Shown here in pieces: positions 30,201 to 44,600 of a stretch of 64,000 nucleotides of DNA. The notes below the pieces were generated by a model. It was not told the origin of the DNA, did not search any database, and saw only the letters and a list, made by a program, of their open reading frames with translations. Source of the stretch: Cloeon dipterum (taxonomy: Eukaryota; Arthropoda; Insecta; Ephemeroptera; Baetidae); NCBI RefSeq assembly GCF_949628265.1, contig NC_088789.1, positions 6,502,886 through 6,566,885 of the forward strand, written 5' to 3'. A program made the position numbers and the translations under genes. Positions within the stretch are counted from its first letter, which is position 1, and each line of letters starts with the position of its first letter.

Positions 30201-33200
30201 TTTAAATCCACTAGTATACTCCACTGTAGACTTGAAGTTTTGGATTTTAATTTTAAAAAATCCCTTTAAGAAAATGTTGTTTTTATATCTCTAATGATGA
30301 ATCAAGATAAACTGCTTTTTGTTATTAATTAAGCTTATAGATTTGGAGTACCATCTAAGTATTGGCTCGGACAGTGGTCAAGAAAGCCACCCATCGGATG
30401 CAGTTAGTCAAACTGCTGCTTTCTTCCGTCAAAAGTCGAGCCGAAAATAGCCGCGTGCATGATGCGAATCCCTTGACGTGCGGTGATTTCACTTTTACCG
30501 GGAGCAGGTGAAAGGCGAGCCAATAATCTCGAAGAAATACGATCTGGCTAAAATAGCGTCTGTCCGAAAAGAGAGAGAAAAAGAGCGATGACTGGAGCCT
30601 CATGGGCATGAATTGCCGCATAATGCTGCCTCGCTGGCGTGATTGCGTGCGCTCGTTGGGAGAACAACGTCACACCGCGCACCCACCGACGAGAACTTTA
30701 TCAAAGGGATAACACACGTTATACACCTCGCGCACTTGTGATTGATGCATTTTATTGAATGTGCATGGCGGCAATCGGAATTCGTCGACCGAGAGAATCG
30801 ATAAAAATTCCCCTGCATAATTTACTCCGCAGTTTGGCTCTTCAAACATTAACGTTGACTTTTTTAATGAGCTGCTGAAATGTTTTTAATGCAACTAGGT
30901 GTAGAGCGTGTGCAAAAATGAATACACACGTGCTCGCGGTGCGGCCTAATTGCTCCATTAAAGGCCGGCGAAATAATAACGAGTGCGGGCCAGAGTGCTG
31001 CATTTAGAGCTCTTACGGGCAGCCAGCAGCTGAGCCACCCCCGACGCAATTAACGCTCGACTTTTCCGTCAACCCGCAGCTTTCGCAAAATGTGAAAAGT
31101 TCACAAAGTTGCGCAAGGGCGGACTCCGCGGTGGAAAAAAGGCATAAAACCCCTCTTTGGATGCGTGGTATTGCCTCAAACGACCGTTTTAATGTCAATT
31201 CATTATTTTTTATTAAAATATTAAACATAAAAAATGAATTAAAATTTTTGCTACTCAAAATTCTGCCTTGCAAAGTAACATGACAAAACAAAAAATTTAC
31301 TCAGATCAGAACGGATAAAGAGTAGGCAAAAGAGAATTAATTTCAAATATAATTAAACCCTAGAAATGTTAGCTTTCATCTAAAAGTAATACCAGAATTA
31401 ATTTCAAATTAATCTGTGAACCGTGTAGAATTCGCAAACATTATTACACAGTAGCTAGTTAAATTGTGAGGCTTTATTTATTGAGCTTATTGGAAACAAG
31501 CTGTGACATTTTACTGGTCTAACAGGGTCGTTGTTAATTAATTCCGGTGAAATATCCTATATTTCAACAAGGTGGGTTGATTTAATGACGGCAATCAGAA
31601 GTCATCAATATTAAAGGCGCCCGGCAAAATCAATGTTCTCGATTTGCTGTTGATTAAAGCTGGCACGAGAGGACTAATTTTTTATGCAAATTTCCCCGCT
31701 CCCGCGTTTCAAAAATATCTTTTGATTGCATTAAAATGGAAGACTGCATGTCTAAAAATAATGTATCTCCTGCTTCCCTCAAACTTTCTTCAGAAAGACA
31801 AAAACGTGGCCTCCAATTACACCTCCTTCAAGGCGACAGAGGAGGAAGCGAAATTCATTGGAAAAGTGGGCAATACGGGAAGTTTTGGGTCGTGCCTCGC
31901 GCACGACGACAATCAAGCGACCATTATGAGAAGTTTAATGTAGGTCAGATTATAATTAACCCCACGGCTCTCAAGGCAGCCAGGTTTTCCGACCCCCAAC
32001 CGACGCACGCACCACTACGAAATGTATTTATCGCGCCAATTTGACTGTGCTTACAATGCACTCGCACGCAAAACAAGCAGTCCATTGACCAACAGTCACA
32101 CTGCATTAAAATCTAATTAAAATTTTACCTTTAAATACCTGTTCAGAGCTGATGCAATTTTGTTACAGTCAGAATTACACCGTCCAGACGGTGTGTTGGA
32201 AAATTAACATTTTTTCTGACGAAAAAAGTAAAATATTTTATTTAATTTGCTTCGGAGTAAAGAGTACTAGGATCCTCGTTATTAGAGTTCCTCTTAAGGT
32301 TTGGTATTCCTCTTCCTATTTGTTCTATTGGAAAAAAATGCATATTATATATTACTTATGAATAAGATATTTCAAAATAAAAAATGATCAAACAAGTTAT
32401 TGAAAGTTTAAGGATGTAGAGTAATCATATTAAATTAAAAATTGTATGGTAGATTTTTTGTGCTAGCGTGTTTTTAATGATAATTTGTTGGTTAAATGTT
32501 TACCAAAGCGTTTAAAACATTTTTCTACAATAAATATGTTTTGCTCAACAAATTCGTATCTCAAACTGTTATGGGGGTCTTCAGATCAGATGATTTGAAA
32601 AACTGAATTTGAAAATAGTTTAGTGGTGACTTCTAAAGACTGTAATTGTTTGACTTAATATACACTCTTAAAAATATTGTAATGGTGATGTTGTAGAGTG
32701 CTGGCTTTTGTGAATGAAGAGTGCACCTCCATTATTGTGGAAACAAACTATTTCATTCACACACAATATATCATAGCGGAAAGGGGTTTTATCTTCTCTG
32801 TCGAGCATTCACTTTGGCGTTTTGTGCATTTGTGTGGCTTGTGCGTATGCGGCAAATAATTTTACCGTGCAGGCCAAAACAATAGAAATTCACGTCGGCG
32901 CTCGCTTCACTGATTGCAAAAGCGGATTATTAATTAGAAATACCGAGCAAGCATTCAAACCTTCAAAGCTGTCGTTCTGCGGCTTCCCCAGTACTCGCCG
33001 CAAATAATGCACAAGCCTTCCGAAATTTGTGGCAAACGCGTGTGTGCATGCGTACGGATTTATCTCAAACGAATTCCGATTACGTTTGGGCTAAATGCAT
33101 GACTTTAGAGTCATAGGAGCTGTTGAAATAACTATGCTTGTGTTCGTACTAATAGAGATCAATATTCCATAGTTCAGATCAGTAGCGATGCTTCAACCTG

Positions 33201-36200
33201 TGCAACCCAAAATCGAAAAGATTTCAGCATTATATAAGTTTTTAATCAATCAATTTATGTTTTGAAAAATACGTCTTAGAGATTTTGTTTGAATGCACTT
33301 GAATTCACATTCATATTCTAATAGGTTCCAAACTTTCCGCGCTTCACACTACACCTTCCTAAATACATAATATATCAAGTCTAGGCTTACGCCTCATAAA
33401 AAGACCATATTGAACGATTGTAATCATGACTGTTCTGTGAAATATTACAAAATGTACCAGAAACTCTCACTCACGAACTTCAAAGAAATAATTTTATTTT
33501 AATGATGTTTATTCTCATCCAAATCACAAGTTCCTGAATGGTGGAATAAAAAAGTTATAAATCAATTTGAACTAATCACACAACCAGAAACCATCTGGTT
33601 TTTTGTTTCCAGTTTTGTACACTACACGAGTTTTCTGTCCAAATGTTTCGTCGTTTTAAATTTATTTTTAATGTTTAAACATGTACAGTTCTCGTATATT
33701 TTTAATTAGAAGCCCCATATTTTTCTGAAACAATGCAAACACAACTTTTGAAATAATAACGATAGTAAAGTAAAGAGGCAAGGTCGTCGTCACCGCAGCA
33801 GAAAGAAAAAGAATTATGGCATCGCGAGTCATTTAGCATTTGTCCTATTCCGCGTGGAATTTGCGAGAGACGGAATTAAGGGAGGGCAGCTCTTGCGGCA
33901 CACGTCAGCCCCTGAGAGAGCGATGACAAAACCGGCAGCATCACGCAACCTAGCGTGAACCAACCGGCCAATTTCCACCACTGGCAAAAACCCTGATGTT
34001 ACACGCACGAGTTAATTTGCAAATTTCACTGTCGCGGAATAATTGCCACGTCACTAGCTTTAAGGCAGCATCCGCCAGTGAGTGCAAAAATTATAATCTA
34101 TCCTTATCAAAAGAAAAGTTAGATGTGACACTCGTGACTTGCAAACTTGATCAACCAGCTTCCAAAATATAAAAGGAAAAATCCAATTTTTTTTTAGGTC
34201 ACATTTAACGTATGAGAATTTAAATCTTCTAATAATAATTACTGCCATAAGTTTTTGAGAAACAGATGTAACTACTTTATTTTAAGTTGGAGAACATTGG
34301 AATATAAAATTATGAAGTACGCGTATTTAATTTTTACAGAGTTAAAAGTTGTTACACCTTTGTGAAAAGTTTGTTTATTTCTTAGGAGCAATTGAATCAG
34401 GGAGCAGTAACTTCTGATTGTAAATAAAAAAAGTAACAGTTTTTATTGTACTTCCGCTTTCTTCGCTTCAAATACATATATAAAACGCAAACAACGCATC
34501 GGAAAATTTTATTATTTTTATTATAGCAATCAAGGGGACGAGGCGGTTCATGATTGAAACTAGCGTGATGTATTTTCTTGCGGAAAGAGATCGAATTTCC
34601 ATTTGGCGATAGGCAGCTCTGGAATTCCCAAGAGACGAATTATTCAAAACGTAAGAAGCATGAGTTTTCGTATGTGTGTTTGCACAGTTGGTTCCGCGCG
34701 CACGAGCCAATTAAGCGTAATCCGGCGAAGGGTAATTAATAATGATAATGCACGCGGGCAGATAAAGTAGCAATCAGCCGACGAGATCGCATCCACGCTT
34801 TTCATCGAGCTGATCCGAAAATAGCCGCGCGCTGCAATATTGCTAATGCACGCCGCTGTCCGAAATAAACAACAAATTGATTAGTTCCGACTGGCCATCC
34901 GCACTCAGAGCAATATTAGACGAGGGCTCAAACAATGTGGTTTTGCCCGCTGTTTCGGTGGCGAAGTTTTTGTTTGTTGGTTGCCAAATTTAACCAATGG
35001 CCTTTTAAATTACAAACTCGATCGTGCAACTATTCAAAACTATCAAAATGAATTTTCCAGCTATCAAAGTGATTTGCAAATTATTTAATTTGGTTTCTGT
35101 GGGTTAGAACGCGCTGTGAAATTGAATATTTTTCCGACCTTCCAATTTGATCATCATACAAGCACCTTATCATGCAGTTTTAACGGCAAATTATATTTTT
35201 GGCGTATAATGTCTCAAGAGAAATTTAAATTATATCTATAATTCTGATATGAAGCTTTTTTGATCTAGTTTAAGTTAATTGATTATACATTTCTTAACAA
35301 TTTTAATATTCCGGACCACTTTATAAAAAAACATTACACGAATCAATATTCTACCAGAGAATATGAAACAAAATTTTAAAAATGCGTTCTGAATATATTT
35401 TCCTCGTTCGGAAACATTTCAAAAATCAAGGAGGTAAGAAGAGAGATCTTTGTCAACCACGCAATAAATTGTGAACACTGTCCCATCCGCTTGTACTTCA
35501 GTGACGTTAAAGTTCGCCGAAAAATTACTGCCCTCAGGCATGGCATTGAACGGGCCGAGAGAACGTTTGTTTACCTCATACTTTTCATGGGCAAATTTAT
35601 TCCAAGCTCGGCCGTCCGTTGGCGCGTCAATCGATGTAATTAGCATAAAAGCGCGGCATGAAATCCGTGTGTGGCGGTATAAACACGCGCACTCACTAAT
35701 TTTCCGTCCACCGTGCGTATCACAGGCGACTCATCTCCCTCACTTCTCGTGTGCAATGCATCCCTCTCTACATTTTTATTCTGTTTTTGTTGGTTTGCGT
35801 GTTCCGCCGTCCTGGCAGGCGCGAACTTATTCGTCTTCGATTTTCTGATAGCGAGTCCTTCCGTGGAATTAAATAACGTTTGCTGCTCCAGTTGTGAAAT
35901 CTAGATTGAGACTTAGTGCCAACATAAAACACGCGGTGTTAACGAAATGTTTTATCATATTTCATTTCCCGTGAATGCCACCATAAATAAACAACTTGGT
36001 CTTCTTTGCGCATAATTAACTTTTTAAGTGCCCTCGTTCCTTAATGTAACGCGTGACGGCCAAAATTCTAACGCAGTATTTTTATAAAATTTATCGAAAG
36101 TTCTAGCTATTAAAAATTAATTAATGAAACCTTTGATCAGTATTTGCACAAACCTGATTTTTTGTACGAGAAAGCACAACTGCATTTAAGAAAAGTTTAA

Positions 36201-39200
36201 CGGACCAAGGAACAGCTAAATTTCAGATTTTGCAAATTTCTCATAAAAATGTCTTTAACTGTTTGTCAATTATTTTTTGCTTGATTTCGATCTCTCTCGT
36301 CGCGATTTATCCAACTGTGTGCGAATTATGAGGTAAATTTTCCTCCTGGCAAAATAAATCATGATTTCCAATAAGGATAGGCAGTGCTTAATTAGCATAA
36401 AAACCTTTGAGCCGCTTTTCTAAAAATATTAAATGGCTACCTTGGAAGTTGTATGCTTTTCTCTAATTTTAGATGGTATTTCTAGTAAAGGTATAATAAG
36501 GGTTTTGAATAAACTGTCTTTTTAGAATGAATTTCATAATTCATCAATTTTGGTGCTGCAAATGTTACAAAATATTTATTATACGTTATGTTTGCAAAAT
36601 TTTTGTTCTATTTCAGTCTCGTTTGATGCAAAATATTTCCAATCAATACCCCTAAATTATTTTCCCCGTCGGTTTTTTCGCTTAAACCCTGCCCTCAATG
36701 GTAGCTTGAAATACAACCGAGCATATTTTTCTCTCTGGCACGCCATTACCGATTTCGTTTCCTGACCCTCTTTTTCACCCAGGCATTGAAAGCTTCCTTG
36801 TTGCAGGCAAAAACATGGTGGTGTCCGTCTCGCTGTTCATCAACCGGGTCTCTTCAGTCGACGAGAATAAAGAGGTGAGCGTGAGAAACGGCGCAGCTGT
36901 GTGTCTGTCCCCTTACTGCTTTTGTGACACAACGCCAGGAAATGTGGTGCCATTCCCCTTTTAAAACCACTTCTCCTTGCCAATTGTGCGTGTGTTTTTG
37001 ATTTTGCTGACATCCCAATGTGTTTTTCAGTATTATTGGGATAAGCGCTCTAATGAGTATCGTTTTAAAAGGCATTCTAACCTAGTAAGTAAACCCGCCG
37101 CATTTTTACCGCACCTCTTGCCATAGAACAGAATAGATTTATTTAAATTTCCTCTGCTCTCAGTCGAGCTGTATGCAAGCGGCCCGCCACGAAATTGCAT
37201 GCCTAGCGTTCCGGCGGCAGCCGAAAGGAATCCAGTCGAGCAAACTTGGCTCACAAGATTTCGTGTATTGTAATTTGGATGATCTCGTTCTCTCACTCAC
37301 GCCGCCGCCGCACGTTCCAGCTGCAGCTTCGCCCACGTAATTTTTTAGCGTTGGTCAAATACCTCGATAGAGAGCACAAACTGTATGAAAGAAACTTAAT
37401 CGTTGAAAACAAATGAAACCTATCCTGAACTATGAAAATCCGAAAATTTTGCAGTGTTAAATTTTGCATAAAAGCCTATTTTGGAGAATACAAAAACACG
37501 CTTTTCAAACTGCCCAAACCCCCGAGCGAGAAGTGTGCACGAGAGACAGCGTGTATAGCTGACAAAATCCTATGGTAGAATTTTTTGTTTCGTCTTCGCA
37601 GGAAATCGCGATCGACGTGTTTCTGCAAGTCTATTGGCAGGATCCTCGCGTGCATCTGCTCGGCAACAGGGACCACGTCGAGCTGACCTGGGCGCAGCGT
37701 CACTCCTTCTGGGTACCTGACCTCTACATCAGGCAGCTCAGGGACATGCGCATGGTACAGGTGTTCCAGGAGATGGCCTCCATGCGCCTCTACGCCAACT
37801 CCACCTTCAGGGTTTCTATTGGGTCGGTCTCATCTTGCAATTGAAAAAAATAAATGAATAATGGAAATGTAGGAGAGTATAATTATTTTATTATGAGGAA
37901 TAAGAAACAAATCAAATTTTGAAGTGAAGAATATATCACAGACAAATTTGAAATATTTTAGCAGAGTTATTATGTGCTGGCTGGCCTTATACAGCGATTC
38001 TTTAATGGTTAGAGATGTAATGACACTTTTTATCGCGGTAATGAATCGCAGACACAAGTATTGACTTAAGAAATGATGATTTGAAAAAATTGTTACTCAA
38101 AATTAAAATTAGAGTTGCTTAAAAAATAGAGTACCTTTTTGAAAACTAAATCCTTTTCAAATGAACTATTTTATAATTATTTCATTTCTTTGTTCTTGTA
38201 AGTCCGTACGTCACGCAGTACTGTTTTATCAGTTTCAAACGAAATTATATGCATTTGGCCGCAAGCCATGCCATGAACTAACTAAGCCTCTCTTCTTTCT
38301 CGAGCCCATAATCTGACGCGGATTTGTGTGCTGCAGGGCTACTGTGATCATAAAATGTGATATGGACTTTGACCTTTACCCTCTGGACATACAGCGGTGC
38401 GCCGTCGACTTCAGCAGCTGTAAATTAATATCAATTTATCGATTCGTTTCTCTTCTCATTCCGAGAACACACAGACAAGTACACGGTCGACGACATGACT
38501 TTTCGCTGGCGAGACGACCCGGCACTCAGTTTCCCCAGCGACTTCGGGGACGGCTACCGCCTGCCCAAGTACGTCGTCTCCTTCGCGGCAGAGACAGAGG
38601 AGCAAGTCATCTACTACGGCGAGGGTTCGTTTGTTGCCTCCACTGTCTCTCTTTATAAATTCATCTCGCAGGAAACCACTCGACCGCCAGGCTGATGATC
38701 ACCCTGGGCCGAGAACTGCAATCCTACCTTTTGGAGACGTACCTGCCGAGCTCTCTGTTCGTCATCATCTCCTGGGGCAGCTTCATCGTCAACCCTGAAT
38801 TGGTCCCTGGCCGGATGGTCTTGCTTGTCACCACATTGCTCAGCTTGGTCACCATGTTTGACACAGTCAGGTACAGACATAAATTTGCTAATTTCTTTTG
38901 GGAAATCTAAAATATAAGAAGGAAATCTATAAAGTTAGAAAATATCAAATAGCTAACTATATTTGGTAAAAAATTGAATTGGGCTAGAGATGGGTCGTCT
39001 CTGGATTTCATTGATACACCTCATCAAGGTCAAGCTAAAAGAACTTCCAGAGGACAAAATTGACATATTTAATTTGATAAATATACTGAAAAATCAGAGG
39101 TAGGCAACACGTTAGGCATAGATGTTTCGCAGGTTGCATAAGTCATTTTCCGCGGAATGATTTTCACTTTCCTCAGAAACAATTCTCCCAACGCCCTGGA

Positions 39201-41646
39201 GCTCAAGTGCATCGAGGTTTGGCTCATCTCGTGCATCCTCTTTGTATTCGTGGCACTGCTGGAGTATTTCGTCGTCCTCTTCGCGATGCGCTACGACAAG
39301 AACTGGCGCCGCAGCAAAGCACAAAATAGTCTAGGTGCTTCTCAATACGTCTAAAGCCAAAACAAAATAATGATTCATGTTGTCGATTAGGAATCGTGGC
39401 GAGCTTGGCGGCGAGGGCACGTCAGGCACGCAGCTCCATTTCGGCCGCGTCAGGAGGGCCCCCTGCCGTGCAGATCAGCTCAGAGCAGGGTAGTCCGCGG
39501 AGGGACAGCAGCGCCCGAATGATTCCCGCCGTCAACCACTTCCACGCCGCCTTGGCAACACCCGAGGATGACACAGGTGTGAAGTGCTAGTTCCCCTTTA
39601 ATTACAAATTAAATTCTCGAGAGCCAGGCTCAATCGAGTTCTTGTAAAGTTGTTAGTCCTGTACATATGTTTTTTAGAGGTCCCATAACTTTTGCTACTT
39701 TTTCTTCCAGCTGAGTGCAGCTTAGACGACGGTGAGCGCGGTCTCTTTCGCATTTCGTGCTTTTTGAGTCGAATCATAGTGTTTTTTTAGCCAGCACCTG
39801 CATACATTTGTATTTTTGGGCTCACATTTTTGGTACATTTTGTAGAAGACGAGCATTAACGCGAGAGAGGCGTCGCATTAGTGCGTTGAGAGGAAAACAC
39901 TGCAGCGCACGTTCAAACTTGCGCTAGGCCGCAGAGATATGAAAATAACACTCTCGTGAATAGCACTCACGTGATTTTTATAGCAATATTGCGCCGCAAG
40001 GTACAGATTTTTAGTTCAAAAGCTGCGTGCTTTGGGTGTGGAAAGTTTTTGTGGCCAATCTTTTGGAGCTAAAACTTTCCAGCGAGACGTGTGCCACAAA
40101 AGATTTTCCATATTTCCATAGTGTAGAGTGTGTCACCATATTATAGCGAACAGCGCAAAAACGATCTTTCGCAAAGTGCCGATAGCTAGAAAGGCCTGTT
40201 ATTATTATTATTATTATTGGAAAAATGCTGCAACCTGCGCGATAGTGGAAACCGTAGAGATAATTATCGTTTTTGCCCTGCTCTACATTTTTGCGGCTGC
40301 ACGCTGACTGATTGTGAGAAAACTCCCACCATAAAAACCACTTGAGCATAGTATTTCAAGCCAAAGCGGAAAGCAATATAAAGTGGTGCTTATCGAACGA
40401 AATTTTTACAGTGCACGTAAACTGCATCAACAGAAAAAGTCCGTCTGGCGACAGGTTGGCCGTGCTGCGGAGGGTGTTCCCGCGCGCCTCCATGCCCCCG
40501 CTGGCAACCCCGGAGGCCATGCAGCCCGACGACGGCCTCGAACTGCAGGAGAGGGGAATGGTGGACAACCGCGAGAGTGCAGTCTACACATTCAGGGTAA
40601 GTCACTTTTACACATTTAAAGTTCAAGTAGCGATAGTAAATATTATTATTTTATCCAAAAAAGGTATTTATTTACTTTGGAGGCACCTCAAGTTGACAAT
40701 ACGAGGAGGGACTTTTCGTTTTGCTCTGCCGTAAGAGGTAACTCGATTGGAACTAGCCCATGGAGAAGATAGCGTTTGTTGTTGTAGAACAATCCGTTTT
40801 AATAATGCTATCAAAATTGTCCTTCATGCGTTGCCCTAAGAAATTTAAGGTGAATATATACTGCAAAGATTGCGTGCTTTTAAAATAAGAGGTGCCATGT
40901 CTGCTTTCGAGAATCGTGATTTTTTTCGAGAAAATAAGATACATTTCCTCACATCGCCAAATAGAAGTAAACGAGAGGAATGGAAATCAATCACAAAAAC
41001 ATGGTGTACGATATTTTCCTCTTCTAGGCAACGAAAGTGATGCTGCATACATAGACGTTGCGCGCCATTTGAAGAGCACTCAAACTCTCAAGTTGATTTT
41101 CTCGGAACCTTGCACAGCAATCAATGTAATTTTGACCTTTACTCAATTCCAACTAAAGTGAACGCGCCTATTCATCGGGAAAAATATTGTGTTTTTCGCT
41201 CCTATAGTTGATAATTTTTTTTATAAAAGATGACATTATACTTTCAATATATTTATTTTCTTACCATTTCAAAAAAATTCAGCTTGTTGCTCATTTTAAA
41301 GGAGTCATCGCCGCAACGACGCAGCTTCCTGCTGCCGGTGTCTCCGCGGCACTGGCCCTTCCTGTGTGGCTCGCAGCGACGCCGCGGTGGCGCCTCGAGT
41401 CCACCCCCTGACCGACGCGACTCGCTGACGGACAACGAGGCCGGGGGCGGCTCTCCCAGAGGCAGCAGGCAGCAGCAGCGGGGCCGGGCCATCGCCGAGT
41501 ACTGCGTGTCCTTCTGCGGCTCGTCGCGCGGCACCCTTGACCAGGGTTCGCTCGTGCTGTTTCCGCTCGTCTTCTGTCTCTTCACCGTCGTCTACTGGGT
41601 CTCGTATACCAGCGAGGCTGCCCACCGCATGGCCATCCACAGCTGA
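24273..41646 (+). CDS. Cys-loop ligand-gated (anion) channel subunit
   Basis: Twelve exons join in phase: 24273-24313, 29351-29424, 36807-36874, 37602-37822, 38337-38419, 38475-38624, 38672-38870, 39177-39334, 39391-39576, 39711-39731, 40412-40596 and 41302-41646, giving 576 residues. Exons 1 and 2 together encode a signal peptide (MSHVRVLLAWCALSSCLVSTG). The extracellular domain has NLPPGKNMVVSVSLFINRVS, a WVPDLYI segment and a Cys-loop with exactly 13 residues between Cys142 and Cys156, plus N-glycosylation sites NST and NHS. M1 is about 230-250, M2 about 261-279, M3 about 291-314 and M4 about 546-565, with a long Ser/Arg-rich loop between M3 and M4. The pre-M2 segment is NPELVPGRM, where GABA and glutamate channels have PAR. 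There is no second extracellular Cys pair. It resembles insect anion-channel subunits outside the RDL, GluCl and HisCl groups, perhaps the pHCl-2/CG7589 type; ligand and selectivity are unknown. The first two exons rest on phase and motif alone. Confidence 0.88.
24314..29350 (+). other. Large first intron of the channel gene
   Basis: This 5.0 kb intron contains no exon I can support. AT-rich sequence alternates with moderately GC-rich patches (for example 24500-24850 and 26000-26200) that carry cores like CAGATGGCGG (24575-24600) and TAGATGGCGG (minus strand near 24964-24973). Confidence 0.55.
29425..36806 (+). other. Large second intron of the channel gene
   Basis: This 7.4 kb intron contains no recognisable exon. 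Open frames reach about 125 codons (35471-35848) but have no motifs. The only specific site I note is a CTCF-like motif at 29895-29908. Confidence 0.55.
29895..29908 (+). promoter_or_regulatory. CTCF-like motif
   Basis: CCAATAGATGGCGC agrees with the CTCF consensus CCASYAGRKGGCRS at 13 of 14 positions. It lies 470 bp into the second intron of the channel gene. A single motif match is weak evidence of an insulator. Confidence 0.35.
40199..40218. repeat. ATT trinucleotide microsatellite
   Basis: About six to seven ATT units occur in the intron before the 11th exon of the channel gene. Confidence 0.8.
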
Positions 41647-44600
41647 TTCCGTCTCATTTCGCCTCGAAAATTTTCTAAACAACATCCGGCCATTTGTATG
41701 CTTTTTCCAAATCAAAATTTGCCTTGCTTTGTAAATGCGAACGTAGGGAACGTAATTTGTAGAAAACCAACATCGTATTAAGAGATTATAGTGTTTTGTA
41801 TTCTGAATTAGGATGCTTCAGGAAGAATGTAGTTCAAGCCACGTAGAATCTTTGCCTAAACAATTTCTACGTAAATTAAAGACTAGTTTTAAATGCCTTT
41901 CAAAATGAGCTTGGAAACTTTCTAATAGCACGAATTACAATCCATTTCCTAAAAAGGTTGCACGTAAATATCCTTAAAAGTGATTTTCAATTTCGGGAAT
42001 ATTTGTTTCAGCAACAAAGATGTTCATATTTCAGAGACAGGGTCTTGTTTCTTGATTCAGGCGACACAAAAATTCGCAATGATAATAGAGTTGTACAAAT
42101 TTAAGCCACTGCACACATGTGAGTCAAGTTGGTTGTAATTTTTTCAGTCCGGTTTAATCGAGAACTAGAGTTATTCTAACAATAAGAAACACAGACACAC
42201 ACCACCAGACCAACACAGATTACAAAAATATCAATTAACAAAGAAAAAGCCTTCGAGCTGCTTGTCTATTTATGAAGAGCATGCAACCATATAGAGCGTG
42301 AGGACCAACAAGTATTCGATTTGAGTGGAACATTTTTGTTGAAATTGCTAACGCCTCTTGGAACATTGAGATGAAATTAGTAGCTGTAGATATCATCTCG
42401 CAAAAACGTAAATATTTGAGTCTGAAATCACCCAAGTGCCTCTAATCATGGTCCAAAATGGAACAAGCCACTTCTAATCTAAATTTATTGCCTCAACAAT
42501 ATCTGATTCTAGAGTTCGCACCTTAATAATAAACTCGCGCGAGAGAGCTTTCAAAATATGCACAAAACAATCACGCGCGTGGCTTCGATACTCTTGATTT
42601 ATTGATATATTTGGCTTCCAAAATTTGTTGACGAAGCGCAAAGCACTTATTGAATGAAACCACGGCACAATGCGCACCAACAGGGAATAAATTGTATAAT
42701 TGTGTAATTTTGATTGCGGTTCCTTTCGCCCAATCGAAATAATGCCGGGACAAGCTTTACTGCGGTGCAAACTTTCAGAATATATATAGGTAAAGGTTTA
42801 GGAAAATAAAATGCTTCAGAGCAATTCAAGCAATATAGCTGCGTAGAACTTTGCAATTTGCCTTCGAATCTGATTAAAGGAACATTCCTTATTATAGATA
42901 AGTTAACTCAGTCATTGAAACTTTTGTAAGATATTCTCGAATGTAAGGTTCACAATAAAAAAAACTACCGAGACAATTTTGTTCCTGTCTTTTTTTGCGT
43001 GGAGTCGCGCGAGGGCATTTTAGAATTTCCCCTGAAACATTTTTTTGTAATGAGTTACACCCTGTTTGCCTGCTGGGCAAATTCTTTTGTGCATAACCTT
43101 AATCAGAGATTTTGCGTATGAGTATCAAAAGTATACTATTCTCCTCTGCTGCATCGCTTTGTAAAATTTTCGTACATCTGGCAAAACTTCTTGAGGGAGA
43201 AAAGGTCCTCTTGCAAATTGCTAATGAAGATTTGAAGGAAATTATTAAAAACAAATATTTCCCTTTTTAGCTGTCATAATTTAACATTCATTTCATTGCA
43301 GCTCTACAAATATTTGCGGTTATTTTCGCGCAGAGAGAGAAGAAACGTCTAACGAAAGGCAACTAAAATTTTGTTTAAAATGGCAGACCAAAACCATCAA
43401 TCACTGCTAATTAGCTTATAAATAATTTTTTTTAAATCCTCGCAATAACATTTAGCTCCAATATAATTTTATATTAAGCCACCTAAAGATGCCCCATAGC
43501 ATAAATGTATGCACCAATAATGAGTATTTTATGAAATTGGTTTTTCCTGAATTACAGGCTACACACTTTTTTAATTTGATATTATCATGGAACAGTTTGG
43601 CAACTTTTCAATTAGAATTTTCATTAATTGGTAGTTGTTCTGTGCTCAATCTCTATTCAGTCGTGTTGTTTACATAGCAAATGTAAAGAGTGTAAAGAGG
43701 CAGATTGGCTGGCGTACGCATCAGTTTGCAAACAGGAGCGGTGGAGCGCGATTTCAATCGATGAATGAGTGCACGACCAATCAAGAGGAGGACGTTGTTT
43801 TGTCTGCAATGCTTTGTTTCCCGCTGCTCCGTCTTCGCCTACACATCCTCAAGTGGAACGTGAATAAACATACAAACGCATTTCGGTGGCAGAACCAATA
43901 TCCGGCGTGTAAAAGGCTGCGTCTGTGCTGCTCGACGGGAGGCCGTGAATTGTCGCAGGTCGCAGGTAATCCAAGAGGCTGCTGCTCACTCGCGATGCCA
44001 CTCAATTCTATCGGCGGGACAAAGACTGCGGATGCCGCTTCGCTGCACACACAGCAGATCCATTTTTTAGATTACCACGTTCACTTTAACCATAAGCGTC
44101 TATTTTACTGCGCCTCTGTGCATCCCTTCCAAGCAATGGGGTAGTTTGAGAAAAAATATTAGTTGGGATGTAGACTTTGACTTTAAAATCTTTAAGAGAA
44201 ATTTTCAACAAAGCTATCGGTCAAAGCTTTTAGAAATAGAAAGTAATTTGCTCGACTCAAATATTAACTCTGTCAATTTCAAATTTTGATAATTTGAGAA
44301 AAAAAATAACTAACAAAATTTGGGGAGGAACTTAGGTTTTATGAAAATGAATGAAAAATCTACTCGCGCATTTACTTTCAAATTCCAAATCCAAAAAGGC
44401 AGAAATAATTTTTGTAGCACAATAATTTTCGGTCAATTTCGAATTTTGATAATATGAGTTTTTAAATAGAGCCGTACGAACAAAAGACAGAAAACCCCAA
44501 TTAATTTAGTAATTTTAAAATGAAGGCTGCGAGCTGCTTTGATTCAATAGTATAAAACATATATTGTGAAATGGGAAACGGTGAATAAAAGATCCAGTTA

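Noticed and set aside
43635-44144. 169-codon open frame in the 41.6-46 kb spacer
   Set aside because: It has no domain, no signal peptide and no supporting splice context, and a start without good context; its length is possible by chance in a GC-richer patch.
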